Origin: Meiothermus luteus
GTDB lineage: Bacteria > Deinococcota > Deinococci > Deinococcales > Thermaceae
Reading direction: 5' to 3'
Length of the DNA stretch: 34,733 nt
Assembly (NCBI RefSeq): GCF_003574085.1
Contig: NZ_QWKZ01000020.1
Location: forward strand, 1 to 34,733
A program made the position numbers and the translations under genes. This document shows positions 23,420 to 30,948 of the stretch, one piece after another. The notes under the pieces are model-generated. The model had not been told where the DNA came from and searched no databases. It was given only the letters and a program-made list of their open reading frames with translations. How positions within the stretch are numbered: the stretch's first letter is position 1; every line of letters begins with the position of its first letter.

Positions 23420-24111
23420 GCCGCCTCGGTCAGGCCAGCGGAGGGGGTCTCTATCCGGGTTAGCCGGCCGTCGCGCAGGTGCAAGACGCGCTCCGCTTTG
23501 CAGGAGAGCTCGAGGTCGTGGGTAACCAGAATCACCGTGCGGCCCCCCTGCGCCTGGGCCAAAAGCAGCTCCACCACCCGTGCTCCGGAAGCCGAGTCCA
23601 GGTTCCCGGTAGGCTCGTCGGCAAAGAGAACCGGGGGGTCTAGGGCCAAGGCTCGAGCGATGGCCACCCGCTGCTGCTCACCCCCCGAAAGCCTGCTGGG
23701 CAGGTGCTTAGCCCGCTTCTCCAGGCCCACCGCAGCCAACAGCGCCTGGGCCCGCTCGGTGCGCTCCCTCAGGCTTTGGCCTGCCAGCATAAGGGGAAAG
23801 GCCACATTTTCCAGCGCGGTGAGGGTGGGAATCAGGTTCCACTGCTGAAAGACAAAGCCCATGTGCCTAAGACGCACCTCGGCCCGCTCATCCTCAGAAA
23901 GGGAGGAGAAAACCCGCCCGTCTAAGCGAACCTCGCCCTCGGTAGGCACATCAAAGCCCGCCAGGAGGTTCAAGAGGGTGGTTTTCCCTGAGCCCGATGG
24001 GCCCACAATGGCGGTAAGACCCGGGGGGAAAGCGTAGGTGAAGTGGTCTACCGCCACCACGTCCAGCTCGCCTTGGTGGTAGCGCTTATGAAGACGGACC
24101 GCCTCGAGCAT
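23407..24111 (-). CDS. MacB/LolD-type ABC transporter ATPase
   Basis: The 234-residue ATPase has Walker [10 protein letters not shown] near residues 37-45, [18 protein letters not shown] (Q-loop), the signature [16 protein letters not shown], Walker [17 protein letters not shown] and the switch His in VTHDLELS. This pattern, with the GNLDS tail, is typical of the MacB/LolD/FtsE group, which act with FtsX-fold permeases to move lipoproteins, peptides or antibiotics out of the membrane rather than import nutrients. The ATG at 24111 shares one base with the TGA of the permease, so the pair is coupled. The tail after the ATPase fold is short. Confidence 0.9.
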   Translation of the reverse strand: MLEAVRLHKRYHQGELDVVAVDHFTYAFPPGLTAIVGPSGSGKTTLLNLLAGFDVPTEGEVRLDGRVFSSLSEDERAEVRLRHMGFVFQQWNLIPTLTALENVAFPLMLAGQSLRERTERAQALLAAVGLEKRAKHLPSRLSGGEQQRVAIARALALDPPVLFADEPTGNLDSASGARVVELLLAQAQGGRTVILVTHDLELSCKAERVLHLRDGRLTRIETPSAGLTEAAQSL

Positions 24112-25250
24112 CAAACCCTCCCCAAAGCCTCCACAACCCGGATGCGGCTTGCGGTACGGGCCGGCAGAAAGCCCGCCACAAGCCCCAAGACCACCGCCAC
24201 CAGAAGGGCGAAGGAGGCCAGGCGAAGGGTCACCGCCGAAAGGGCCAGCCCCACCTCCCGCAAGGTGAACCAGTTGACCAGCCCAGAGGCGGCCTGGCCC
24301 AGCAGCAGGCCCAACAAGCCCCCCACCAGCCCCAAGACCAGGGCCTCCAAAAGAACCAGCCCGAAGATAAACCGCCGCTTGGCCCCTAAGGCCCGCATCA
24401 GACCGAACTCACGGATGCGCTCGTAGACCGACATCATCACGGTGTTGGCCACCAGCAGGCCGCCCACCACCAAGGCCACCAGGCTTATGCCAAAACGCAC
24501 CAGGTCGGAGATACGCACCGCCCGCTCGGCAAAGCGCATCACATCCCCGGTGGTCTGCGCGTCTATACCCGGCACCCGCTCCTCCAGGGCCCGGGCCACC
24601 TCTTCAGCCCGTCGGTCGGGCTCAATGGCGACAAGAATGGAGCTGTAGTTGGCGGTGTTGAGGACCGCGTGAATGGCCGAGAGGGGCACGTAGATAAAGC
24701 TGTCGGTTAGCCCTCCCGAGCGCTCCAGCACCCCCACCACCCTCAGGCTGACCTGCGGCGAGAGGCGCAGGGTCTTGCCCAGCCCTAGGTTGTTGCGCTG
24801 GGCCACACCCCCCCCTACCACCGCGCCCGAGGCCCCAGGGTCCATGGAGCCTTGGGCCAGCCCTAGGTTCGGGTAGAGGTCCTTGGGGGTTACGCCGGCC
24901 GGAAGCCCCTGAAAGACAAAGCTGCTGGACGGGTCAAGCCCTCCCCGAGCAAAAACCGCGGTGGGGATCACCTGGACGATGCCCAGCGACGGGGCCACCC
25001 TTCGGATGGCCTCCAAGGTCTCCGGACGCAGCTCCGGGTAGCCGGGGCTAAAGGCCTCGGCCCCTTCAGGCACCACCAGGATGGCTGGGCCCACCCGGGA
25101 CAGCTCAGCGCCCAAAGCCCTGCGCAGCCCCTCGCCAAAGGAGAGAAAAAGCACCATAGAAGCGGTGGAAACCACGATGCCCAGCAGCGTAAGCAGGCTG
25201 CGAACCGGGCGGGCCCGGAGGTTTCGGTAGACCAGCGCCAGCACTTCCAC
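24111..25250 (-). CDS. FtsX-fold ABC transporter permease (MacB-like)
   Basis: The 379-residue protein begins near [20 protein letters not shown], has one membrane helix at about 20-42, then a large extracytoplasmic domain (about 45-255) with [19 protein letters not shown], and three C-terminal helices of the FtsX fold, with the [19 protein letters not shown] motif before the third helix. Together with the downstream ATPase it forms a complete MacB-type module. No MacA adaptor is seen. I place the start at GTG 25250, with a TATCCT box seven to eight bases before it, suggesting leaderless mRNA; the longer frame to 25292 has no family resemblance. Substrate unknown. Confidence 0.85.
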   Translation of the reverse strand: MEVLALVYRNLRARPVRSLLTLLGIVVSTASMVLFLSFGEGLRRALGAELSRVGPAILVVPEGAEAFSPGYPELRPETLEAIRRVAPSLGIVQVIPTAVFARGGLDPSSSFVFQGLPAGVTPKDLYPNLGLAQGSMDPGASGAVVGGGVAQRNNLGLGKTLRLSPQVSLRVVGVLERSGGLTDSFIYVPLSAIHAVLNTANYSSILVAIEPDRRAEEVARALEERVPGIDAQTTGDVMRFAERAVRISDLVRFGISLVALVVGGLLVANTVMMSVYERIREFGLMRALGAKRRFIFGLVLLEALVLGLVGGLLGLLLGQAASGLVNWFTLREVGLALSAVTLRLASFALLVAVVLGLVAGFLPARTASRIRVVEALGRV

Positions 25251-25304
25251 GCCCAATAGGATAAGGGTTTTCCGCAGGCAAACTAGGGCCAAAAGCGGTT
25301 TTCC

Positions 25305-25496
25305 CTACTCGAGCTCCCCCCAGGCCCTCCTGCGGGCTACGGGGGCAATGCCGCGAATGTCCTGCCCCTTGAGCTTGGTCCAAAACAAGACCATCTCTCG
25401 CACCGCCCGAAGGCGCACTTCCACGGACAAACCTTCCCAGGCCTCCCTTTCCGGGGGCAGCTCACCAAAACGGAACTTCCGGGCTTGGGGTTTCAC
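25305..25496 (-). CDS. Small partner of the nucleotidyltransferase
   Basis: I do not recognise this 63-residue soluble protein. It is rich in Arg, Trp and Glu, with a predicted helix in EAWEGLSVEVRLRAVREMVL and the tail GIAPVARRRAWGELE. Its GTG overlaps the nucleotidyltransferase stop (GTGA), so the two are co-translated. The pairing resembles two-gene modules in which a nucleotidyltransferase neutralises or activates a partner. Confidence 0.6.
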   Translation of the reverse strand: MKPQARKFRFGELPPEREAWEGLSVEVRLRAVREMVLFWTKLKGQDIRGIAPVARRRAWGELE

Positions 25497-25921
25497 GGTT
25501 CCAGTTCCTCTATATCCTTCACATCTATAGCCCGACCAAAAGCCCGCTTAAGCTCAACCAGCGTTTTTCGGTCAACCACCCGGATGCCTTGCCCCTCAAA
25601 GGAAAAGCATCGGCTTTGCTCGTAGGCGCTATCAAAATCGGGGGTGGGCATGAGCACCAGGTCGATCCGGTTCGGCGCGTAGCCAAGCTGCACCACCCCA
25701 GGGGTACTCAGGTCTTCTAAGGTTAGCCCCAGATCACTTCCGCCGAAAAAATCCCGTATGGCCTCCAGCAGCCGAGGGGCCTCCTTGGGGTCTACCCACA
25801 GGTCCAGGTCTTTGGTGTGGCGGGGCGTTCCGTAAAACCCTACCGCATATCCCCCGATAACCATGTAGCGAGCACAGTGCTTCTCCAAGGTCTTGAGAAA
25901 CTCCAGCATCTCTGGGGTCAT
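25493..25921 (-). CDS. Nucleotidyltransferase-fold protein (MNT/DUF6036-like)
   Basis: The 142-residue protein has the polymerase-beta-type nucleotidyltransferase signature: MVIGGYAVGFYGTPR near residues 20-34, followed by HTKDLDLWVD with the catalytic-type D-X-D. A third acidic position may lie in IDLVLM near 86. Such proteins transfer AMP or other nucleotides; many are the antitoxin half of HEPN-MNT or AbiE-like modules. I chose ATG 25921 because a GGGG run lies just before it and the N-terminal extension is Ala/Arg-rich without resemblance. A TTGACG lies on the minus strand upstream, in the gap shared with alaS. Confidence 0.75.
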   Translation of the reverse strand: MTPEMLEFLKTLEKHCARYMVIGGYAVGFYGTPRHTKDLDLWVDPKEAPRLLEAIRDFFGGSDLGLTLEDLSTPGVVQLGYAPNRIDLVLMPTPDFDSAYEQSRCFSFEGQGIRVVDRKTLVELKRAFGRAIDVKDIEELEP

Positions 25922-25967
25922 TACCCCACTTAGTCTTGCGGCTGCCGGGCTCCTCGTCAACCGCAGT

Positions 25968-25996
25968 TTGCCCTGGGACAGAACTTTTCTTATGCT
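25968..25996 (+). promoter_or_regulatory. Promoter of alaS
   Basis: TTGCCC (25968-25973) and TATGCT (25991-25996) are separated by exactly 17 bases. Transcription would start near 26003, only about eight bases before the alaS ATG, so the mRNA leader is almost absent. Confidence 0.6.
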
Positions 25997-26010
25997 GGGT
26001 TGGTACTGCT

Positions 26011-28659
26011 ATGACCACCGCCGAGATTCGCGAAAAGTTCCTGCGGTTCTTTGAGTCCAAAGGCCATCTGCGCCTGCCCAGCTTCAGCGTGGTGCCCGAG
26101 GACGACCCCACCCTGCTCTTCATCAACGCCGGGATGACCCCCCTCAAGCCCTACTTCATGGGTAAAAAACCGGTCTTCCCCGGGCATGAAGGGGAGTGGT
26201 ACCGGGTGACCACCTGCCAGAAGTCGGTGCGCACCGGGGACATAGAGAATGTGGGCCGCACCAACCGGCACCAGACCGTGTTTGAGATGCTGGGCAACTT
26301 CAGCTTTGGCGACTACTTCAAGAAGGAGGCCATAGAGTGGGCCTGGGAGTTTTTGACCAGCCCCGAGTGGCTGGGGCTGGACCCCAACCGCATCTATGTG
26401 ACCATCTATATTGACGACGACGAGGCCTTCGCCCACTGGACAAGGGTGGGGGTGCCCCCCGAGCGGATTCACCGCTTTGGCGCCGACGAGAACTTCTGGC
26501 CACAAAACGCCCCTACCCAAGGCCCCAACGGGCCCTGTGGTCCTTGCAGCGAGATTTACTACGACCGAGGGCCCGAGTTCGGCTCGGACACCTGGGCCGA
26601 CTACTACGAAACGCGGGAGTCCAACCGCTTCGTGGAGATTTGGAATCTGGTCTTCCCCCAGTACAACCGCAAGGACGGGGGGGTATTGGAGCCCCTACCC
26701 AAGCCCAACATTGACACCGGGATGGGGCTTTCGCGGGTGGCCATGGTCCTGCAAGGGGTCACCGACTTCTACGAGACCGACGAGTTCACGCCCCTTATCC
26801 AGAAGGTCGTGGAGCTTACCGGGGTGAGCTACGAAGGCCCTCGCTCGGTGGCCCATCGGGTCATGGCCGAGCACGCTCGAGCGGTAACCTTCATCCTCTC
26901 CGACGGGGTGCACTTCTCCAACACCGGCCGGGGCTACGTGGTGCGCCGCCTGCTGCGCCGGGCGGTGCGCTTCGGCTATCTGCTGGGTTTGCGGGAACCC
27001 TTTTTGTATAAGTTAGCAGAAGTGGTGGCCGAGGTGATGGGGGGGGTCTATCCCGAGCTCAGGGCCAACCTGGAGAGCATTCAGAAGCAGATTAGGCTCG
27101 AGGAAGAGCAGTTCTTTCGGACCCTCGAGGCGGGCATCAAGCGCCTCGACACGATGCTTGCTGGGCTTGGCCCAGGGGATACCCTTTCGGGCAAGGATGC
27201 TTTTACCCTCTACGACACCTACGGCTTCCCCCTGGACCTGACCATTGAAATCGCCGGGGAACACGGCATCCAGGTAGACACCGAGGGCTTTGAGAAGGCC
27301 CTAGAGGAGCAGCAGGAGCGGGCCCGCTCCAAAACCGCCTTCAGCCGGGAGCTCTTCCAGCGGCGCAGCGAGGCCCTGGCCGCCTTGGTGGCCGACTACG
27401 GGGGCACCCAGTTCGTGGGCTACGAGAGCCTGGAAGCCCAGGCCCAGGTCAAGCTCCTGCTGGTGGGGGAGCAGGCCATAGAGGAGGCCCCCAGCGGAAC
27501 CGAGGTGCAGGTGGTGCTTGACCGCACCCCCTTCTACGCCGAAGGCGGAGGACAGGTAGGGGATACGGGAACCCTGGAGTGGGAGGGGGGCTGGGCCCGG
27601 GTCACCACCACCCAGAAAAGCCCCGAGGGGGTATTCCTCCATCTGGCCCGGGTGGAGGAGGGCACCTTGAAGGCCGGTACCTCGGTGCGGGCCCTGGTGG
27701 ACATCCACCGGCGCGACACCGAAAAGAACCACACCGCCACCCATCTCCTGCACGCCGCCTTGCGGGCGGTGCTGGGGCCCCATGTTCAGCAGAGGGGCAG
27801 CTACGTGGGCCCCGACCGGCTGCGCTTTGACTTCAGCCAGTTTGAGCCCATCTCGCCACGCGACCTGGCCCGCGTGGAGATGCTGGTCAACCGCTGGATT
27901 CAGGCCGACTTCCCGGTTAGCTACACCTACAAGCCTCTCGAGGAGGCCCGTAAAGAGGGGGCCATGGCCCTTTTCGGCGAGAAGTACGGCGACGTGGTGC
28001 GGGTGGTCAGCGTGGAGGGGAGCATAGACGGGGTCTCCTCCAAGGAGCTGTGCGGGGGCTGCCACGTGCGGCGGACCGGTGAAATTGGTAGCTTGGTCAT
28101 CGTAGGCGAAGAAGCGGTGGCCGCCGGGGTGCGGCGGATTGAGGCCCTCACCGGGGCTGCGGCCACCGCTTTCGTGCGGGAGACTCTGGAGCGGATACAG
28201 GCCTTGGGCCGGGAACTGGGGGTCCCCCCCGACCAGCTAGGGGAACGGGTGAGGAAGCTCCAGGAGGAGCTCAAAACGCGGGAGCGGGAGCTGGAGCGGC
28301 TGAGGCTCGAGCTGGCCCGGGCCCAGCTCGGGGGCTCTGCGGGGACAACCCTGCGGGAAGCGGGGGGCTACCGCTACCTGGCGGTACAGCTCGCGGGTCT
28401 CGAGGCGGGGGCCCTACGCGGGGTTGCCGACGAGCTTTTGGAAAGGCACAAGGCCGACCTGGTGGCGGTGGGCTCGGGGCAGAACCTGGTGATCAAGGTG
28501 GGCAAGGCTGCCCTGGAAAGGGGGCTAGACGCTGGGGCGGTAATGAAACGGCTGGCCGAGGCGGCCGGAGGACGGGGTGGAGGCAAAGGAGGCCTGGCCC
28601 AGGGAGGGGGCTTTAACCTGGAGAAAGCCTTCGCTGCTCTAGAAGGGGTGCTAGGCTAA
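26011..28659 (+). CDS. alaS: Alanyl-tRNA synthetase
   Basis: AlaRS charges tRNA-Ala and edits misactivated Ser and Gly. The 882-residue protein starts MTTAEIREKFLRFFESKGH, the standard N-terminus, and has the class II catalytic core (residues 1-240). The editing domain carries the zinc-binding H574-X3-H578 (HTATH) and C681-GG-C684-H685, and a C-terminal coiled coil and C-Ala domain follow. ATG 26011 is chosen because it matches the family start; the longer open frame is not conserved in style. Length is usual (about 870-890). It is followed 45 bases later by ruvX. Confidence 0.97.
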   Translation: MTTAEIREKFLRFFESKGHLRLPSFSVVPEDDPTLLFINAGMTPLKPYFMGKKPVFPGHEGEWYRVTTCQKSVRTGDIENVGRTNRHQTVFEMLGNFSFGDYFKKEAIEWAWEFLTSPEWLGLDPNRIYVTIYIDDDEAFAHWTRVGVPPERIHRFGADENFWPQNAPTQGPNGPCGPCSEIYYDRGPEFGSDTWADYYETRESNRFVEIWNLVFPQYNRKDGGVLEPLPKPNIDTGMGLSRVAMVLQGVTDFYETDEFTPLIQKVVELTGVSYEGPRSVAHRVMAEHARAVTFILSDGVHFSNTGRGYVVRRLLRRAVRFGYLLGLREPFLYKLAEVVAEVMGGVYPELRANLESIQKQIRLEEEQFFRTLEAGIKRLDTMLAGLGPGDTLSGKDAFTLYDTYGFPLDLTIEIAGEHGIQVDTEGFEKALEEQQERARSKTAFSRELFQRRSEALAALVADYGGTQFVGYESLEAQAQVKLLLVGEQAIEEAPSGTEVQVVLDRTPFYAEGGGQVGDTGTLEWEGGWARVTTTQKSPEGVFLHLARVEEGTLKAGTSVRALVDIHRRDTEKNHTATHLLHAALRAVLGPHVQQRGSYVGPDRLRFDFSQFEPISPRDLARVEMLVNRWIQADFPVSYTYKPLEEARKEGAMALFGEKYGDVVRVVSVEGSIDGVSSKELCGGCHVRRTGEIGSLVIVGEEAVAAGVRRIEALTGAAATAFVRETLERIQALGRELGVPPDQLGERVRKLQEELKTRERELERLRLELARAQLGGSAGTTLREAGGYRYLAVQLAGLEAGALRGVADELLERHKADLVAVGSGQNLVIKVGKAALERGLDAGAVMKRLAEAAGGRGGGKGGLAQGGGFNLEKAFAALEGVLG

Positions 28660-28704
28660 GGGGATTCACATTTTCTACCCCCGTTCGGGCCATAATAGGG
28701 GCCG

Positions 28705-29106
28705 ATGAAGGTGCTGGCCCTGGATGTGGGCGAGGCCCGGATTGGCCTGGCGGTGGGTGAGGTGGGCCTGCCCTGGGCTTTTGGCCGGGGCTACCTGGTG
28801 CGCAAAGGCCTAGCGGAAGACTTAAAGGCGTTGAAGGCGGTCGCGGAGCGGGAGGGAGCCCAGCGGTTGGTGGTGGGCCTGCCTCTGCGGACCGATGGGC
28901 GCCCAAGCGCCCAGGCCGAGCGGGTGCTGGCCCTGGTGGAGGCCCTGCGCCAGCAGGGCTTCCAGGTGGAGCTGGTGGACGAGCGCTACACCACCCAGCT
29001 AGGCCAGCGGCGCCTGCAAGAAGCCCCTAAGCGCGTCCGCAAGGAGAAGGGCCGGCTGGATGAGGCCGCAGCCGTTGCCCTCTTGGAGTCCTACCTGGCC
29101 TCCTAG
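28705..29106 (+). CDS. ruvX: YqgF/RuvX family nuclease
   Basis: The 133-residue RNase H-fold protein begins [19 protein letters not shown], with the first catalytic Asp in LDVGEARIG, and has [10 protein letters not shown] near residue 54-63, [10 protein letters not shown] near 90-99 and the last Asp in GRLDEAAAV near 119. In E. coli the homologue YqgF is essential and acts in rRNA maturation or Holliday junction processing; the exact role here is not shown. ATG 28705 follows CATAAT (28691-28696), and the spacing suggests a near-leaderless mRNA. The mltG ATG follows three bases after its stop. Confidence 0.93.
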   Translation: MKVLALDVGEARIGLAVGEVGLPWAFGRGYLVRKGLAEDLKALKAVAEREGAQRLVVGLPLRTDGRPSAQAERVLALVEALRQQGFQVELVDERYTTQLGQRRLQEAPKRVRKEKGRLDEAAAVALLESYLAS

Positions 29107-29109
29107 ACC

Positions 29110-30165
29110 ATGGACGAACCCACCCCCCTCAGCGAAGCCTCTACCCAGGAGCGGAGCAGAACCCCCAACCGGTGGATTTTGCGGGGGGTCTTGGCGATGT
29201 TCCTGCTGCTGGCCGGCCTCATGGGGTATCTCCTCTACCTCATGGGCCCCACTGGAGCAGCGGCCGAGGTGCAGATTTCCAGGGGCAGCGGGGCCCAGGC
29301 GGTAGGGCGCCTGCTGGAGCAGGCCGGGCTGGTGCGCTCAGGGTACCTGTTTGCCCTATACCTGCGCTTTTCCGGCCTGGACAAGGCCCTAAAGCCAGGT
29401 TTTTACCGCCTCGAGGGCAAAGGGGTGCGGGCCATCGCCTTGACCCTCACCGACCCTTCCCGGCCCCTGCGGGTGCGGATCACCTTTCCTGAGGGCTGGC
29501 GGGCCTCGGAGATGGCCCAGCGGCTAAGCGAGCACAACCTGGACGGGGCCCGCTTCCTGGAGCTGGTGAACCAGCCGACCCCCGAGCTGCGCCTCCCTGA
29601 GGCCGAGGGCCCTACCCTAGAGGGCTACCTCTTTCCCGCCACCTACGAATTTCCCATGGACGCCACTCCCGAGGAGATTATCCGAACCATGACCCGCCGC
29701 ATGGCCCAGGAGTTCACCCCAGAGGCCCTAGAGCGCCTGCCCAGTCTGGGGCTAAAGAGCGTCCACGCCTGGGTTACCCTGGCCTCCATCGTCCAAGCCG
29801 AGGCCGCCAACCCCGGCGAGAAACCCTTCATCGCGGGGGTCTTCCTCAACCGGCTCGAGCTGGGCATGCCGCTCCAGGCCGACCCCACCGTGGCCTACGG
29901 CCTGGGCAAGCGTCTTCCCGAGCTGGACCGCAACGCGGGCGACTTCACCAAGGACACCCCCTACAACACCTATACCCGCCGCGGCCTACCCCCCGGCCCC
30001 ATTGGCAATCCCGGGGCCGAGGCCCTGCGGGCGGTGCTCAACCCGGTGCGCACCAACGAGAAGGGCCAAAGGTACCTGTACTTCCTACACGCCCAGGGGC
30101 GCCTCTTCCTGAACGTGGACTTCCAGGGGCACCTGCGGGATACCGCCCGGTACTACCTCAGGTAG
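29110..30165 (+). CDS. mltG: Endolytic peptidoglycan transglycosylase MltG
   Basis: MltG cuts growing glycan strands in the membrane and is thought to terminate their synthesis. The 351-residue protein has a cytoplasmic N-terminus, one membrane helix at about residues 24-46, a LysM-like domain, and the YceG catalytic domain. Key signatures are EGYLFPATYEFP near 174-185, the catalytic Glu in LASIVQAEA near 231, and YNTYTRRGLPPGPIGNPG near 291-308. Length fits the family. The start is ATG 29110, three bases after ruvX stops. Its end overlaps the convergent rhodanese gene by eight bases. Confidence 0.95.
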   Translation: MDEPTPLSEASTQERSRTPNRWILRGVLAMFLLLAGLMGYLLYLMGPTGAAAEVQISRGSGAQAVGRLLEQAGLVRSGYLFALYLRFSGLDKALKPGFYRLEGKGVRAIALTLTDPSRPLRVRITFPEGWRASEMAQRLSEHNLDGARFLELVNQPTPELRLPEAEGPTLEGYLFPATYEFPMDATPEEIIRTMTRRMAQEFTPEALERLPSLGLKSVHAWVTLASIVQAEAANPGEKPFIAGVFLNRLELGMPLQADPTVAYGLGKRLPELDRNAGDFTKDTPYNTYTRRGLPPGPIGNPGAEALRAVLNPVRTNEKGQRYLYFLHAQGRLFLNVDFQGHLRDTARYYLR

Positions 30166-30451
30166 AAGCCCGCTTCAGTCCGCGCAGCCCCCCCTCCAGG
30201 TGGTACACCCGCTCGTACCCCGCCGCCTCGAGGTACAACCCCGCTAGCTCGCTCATCACCCCCCGCTCGCAAACGAGCAGGATGGGGCGGTCCTTGGGAA
30301 GGTGGTGGTTGCCACCTTGGATGTCGGCCAGGGGCACCGAGAGGGCCTGGGCGAAGCCAATCGGCTCGGCCTGGCCGGCCGGCCGCACATCCACCACCAA
30401 GGGGTCCTCCTGGAGGAACTCCGCCAACGCCTCGGGACGAACGCCGCGCAT
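30158..30451 (-). CDS. Rhodanese-domain protein
   Basis: This 97-residue single rhodanese domain starts MRGVRPEALAEFLQEDPLVVDVRP (short CDC25-like fold) and has the active-site loop CERGVMS with the sulfur-accepting Cys near residue 61. The usual function is transfer of sulfane sulfur from thiosulfate or a persulfide. Its ATG at 30451 is preceded directly by GAGGT and, seven bases further, by a TATCCT box, so it may be leaderless. It overlaps the end of mltG on the other strand and follows an unknown protein on the same strand by only 14 bases. Confidence 0.9.
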   Translation of the reverse strand: MRGVRPEALAEFLQEDPLVVDVRPAGQAEPIGFAQALSVPLADIQGGNHHLPKDRPILLVCERGVMSELAGLYLEAAGYERVYHLEGGLRGLKRAST

Positions 30452-30465
30452 ACCTCAAGGATACC

Positions 30466-30927
30466 CTAGCGGCCCAGCACCTCTGGGCGGAAGGCCATCA
30501 GGGGAGGGCGCAGGCGCACCACGACCCACCCCCCTGCGGGTGGGGGTTCCAAAGCCGCCAAAACCAGCCGGAACCCCGCCTGGCCCTCCGGCCCCAAGAC
30601 CCGCAGCACAAAAAAAGGAGGCTCCAGCACCGCCTCCACCTGGCCCGAAAAGGCGTAGCGTCCCCCCTCCAGCCGCCGCACGGCCTCCCGCTGCCCCTGG
30701 ACCTCCTCCCAGAGCTCCACCTGGCCGTGCAGAATCAGCGGGGTCTCACCCCCCGAAAACGGGGCCAGGCCCCGGTCAAAGGCGTAAAGGGGGCCTAGGG
30801 GAGTAACAACCTCAATGAGCGGGCTGCCCACCGGCTCGGGGCTCACCGGAAAGCTCTGGGCATAAGCCGAAAAGCGCTCCCAGAAGTATTCCGGGCCCTC
30901 CTCTAGGGGCCTGGTACGAACAGTCAT
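30466..30927 (-). CDS. Unknown beta-rich protein
   Basis: I do not recognise this 153-residue protein. It has no signal peptide or membrane helix. Much of it looks like alternating beta strands (LIEVVTPLGPLYAF, LILHGQVELWEEV, FFVLRVLGPEGQAG, GGWVVVRLRPP), perhaps an OB-like or beta-barrel fold. ATG 30927 is chosen over the GTG at 30933 because GAGGTG lies four bases before it. It starts 21 bases after the nuoN stop and may be the tail of the complex I operon. A role with complex I is possible from position but not shown. Confidence 0.65.
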   Translation of the reverse strand: MTVRTRPLEEGPEYFWERFSAYAQSFPVSPEPVGSPLIEVVTPLGPLYAFDRGLAPFSGGETPLILHGQVELWEEVQGQREAVRRLEGGRYAFSGQVEAVLEPPFFVLRVLGPEGQAGFRLVLAALEPPPAGGWVVVRLRPPLMAFRPEVLGR

Positions 30928-30948
30928 CTGCACCTCAGGAACCCTACC

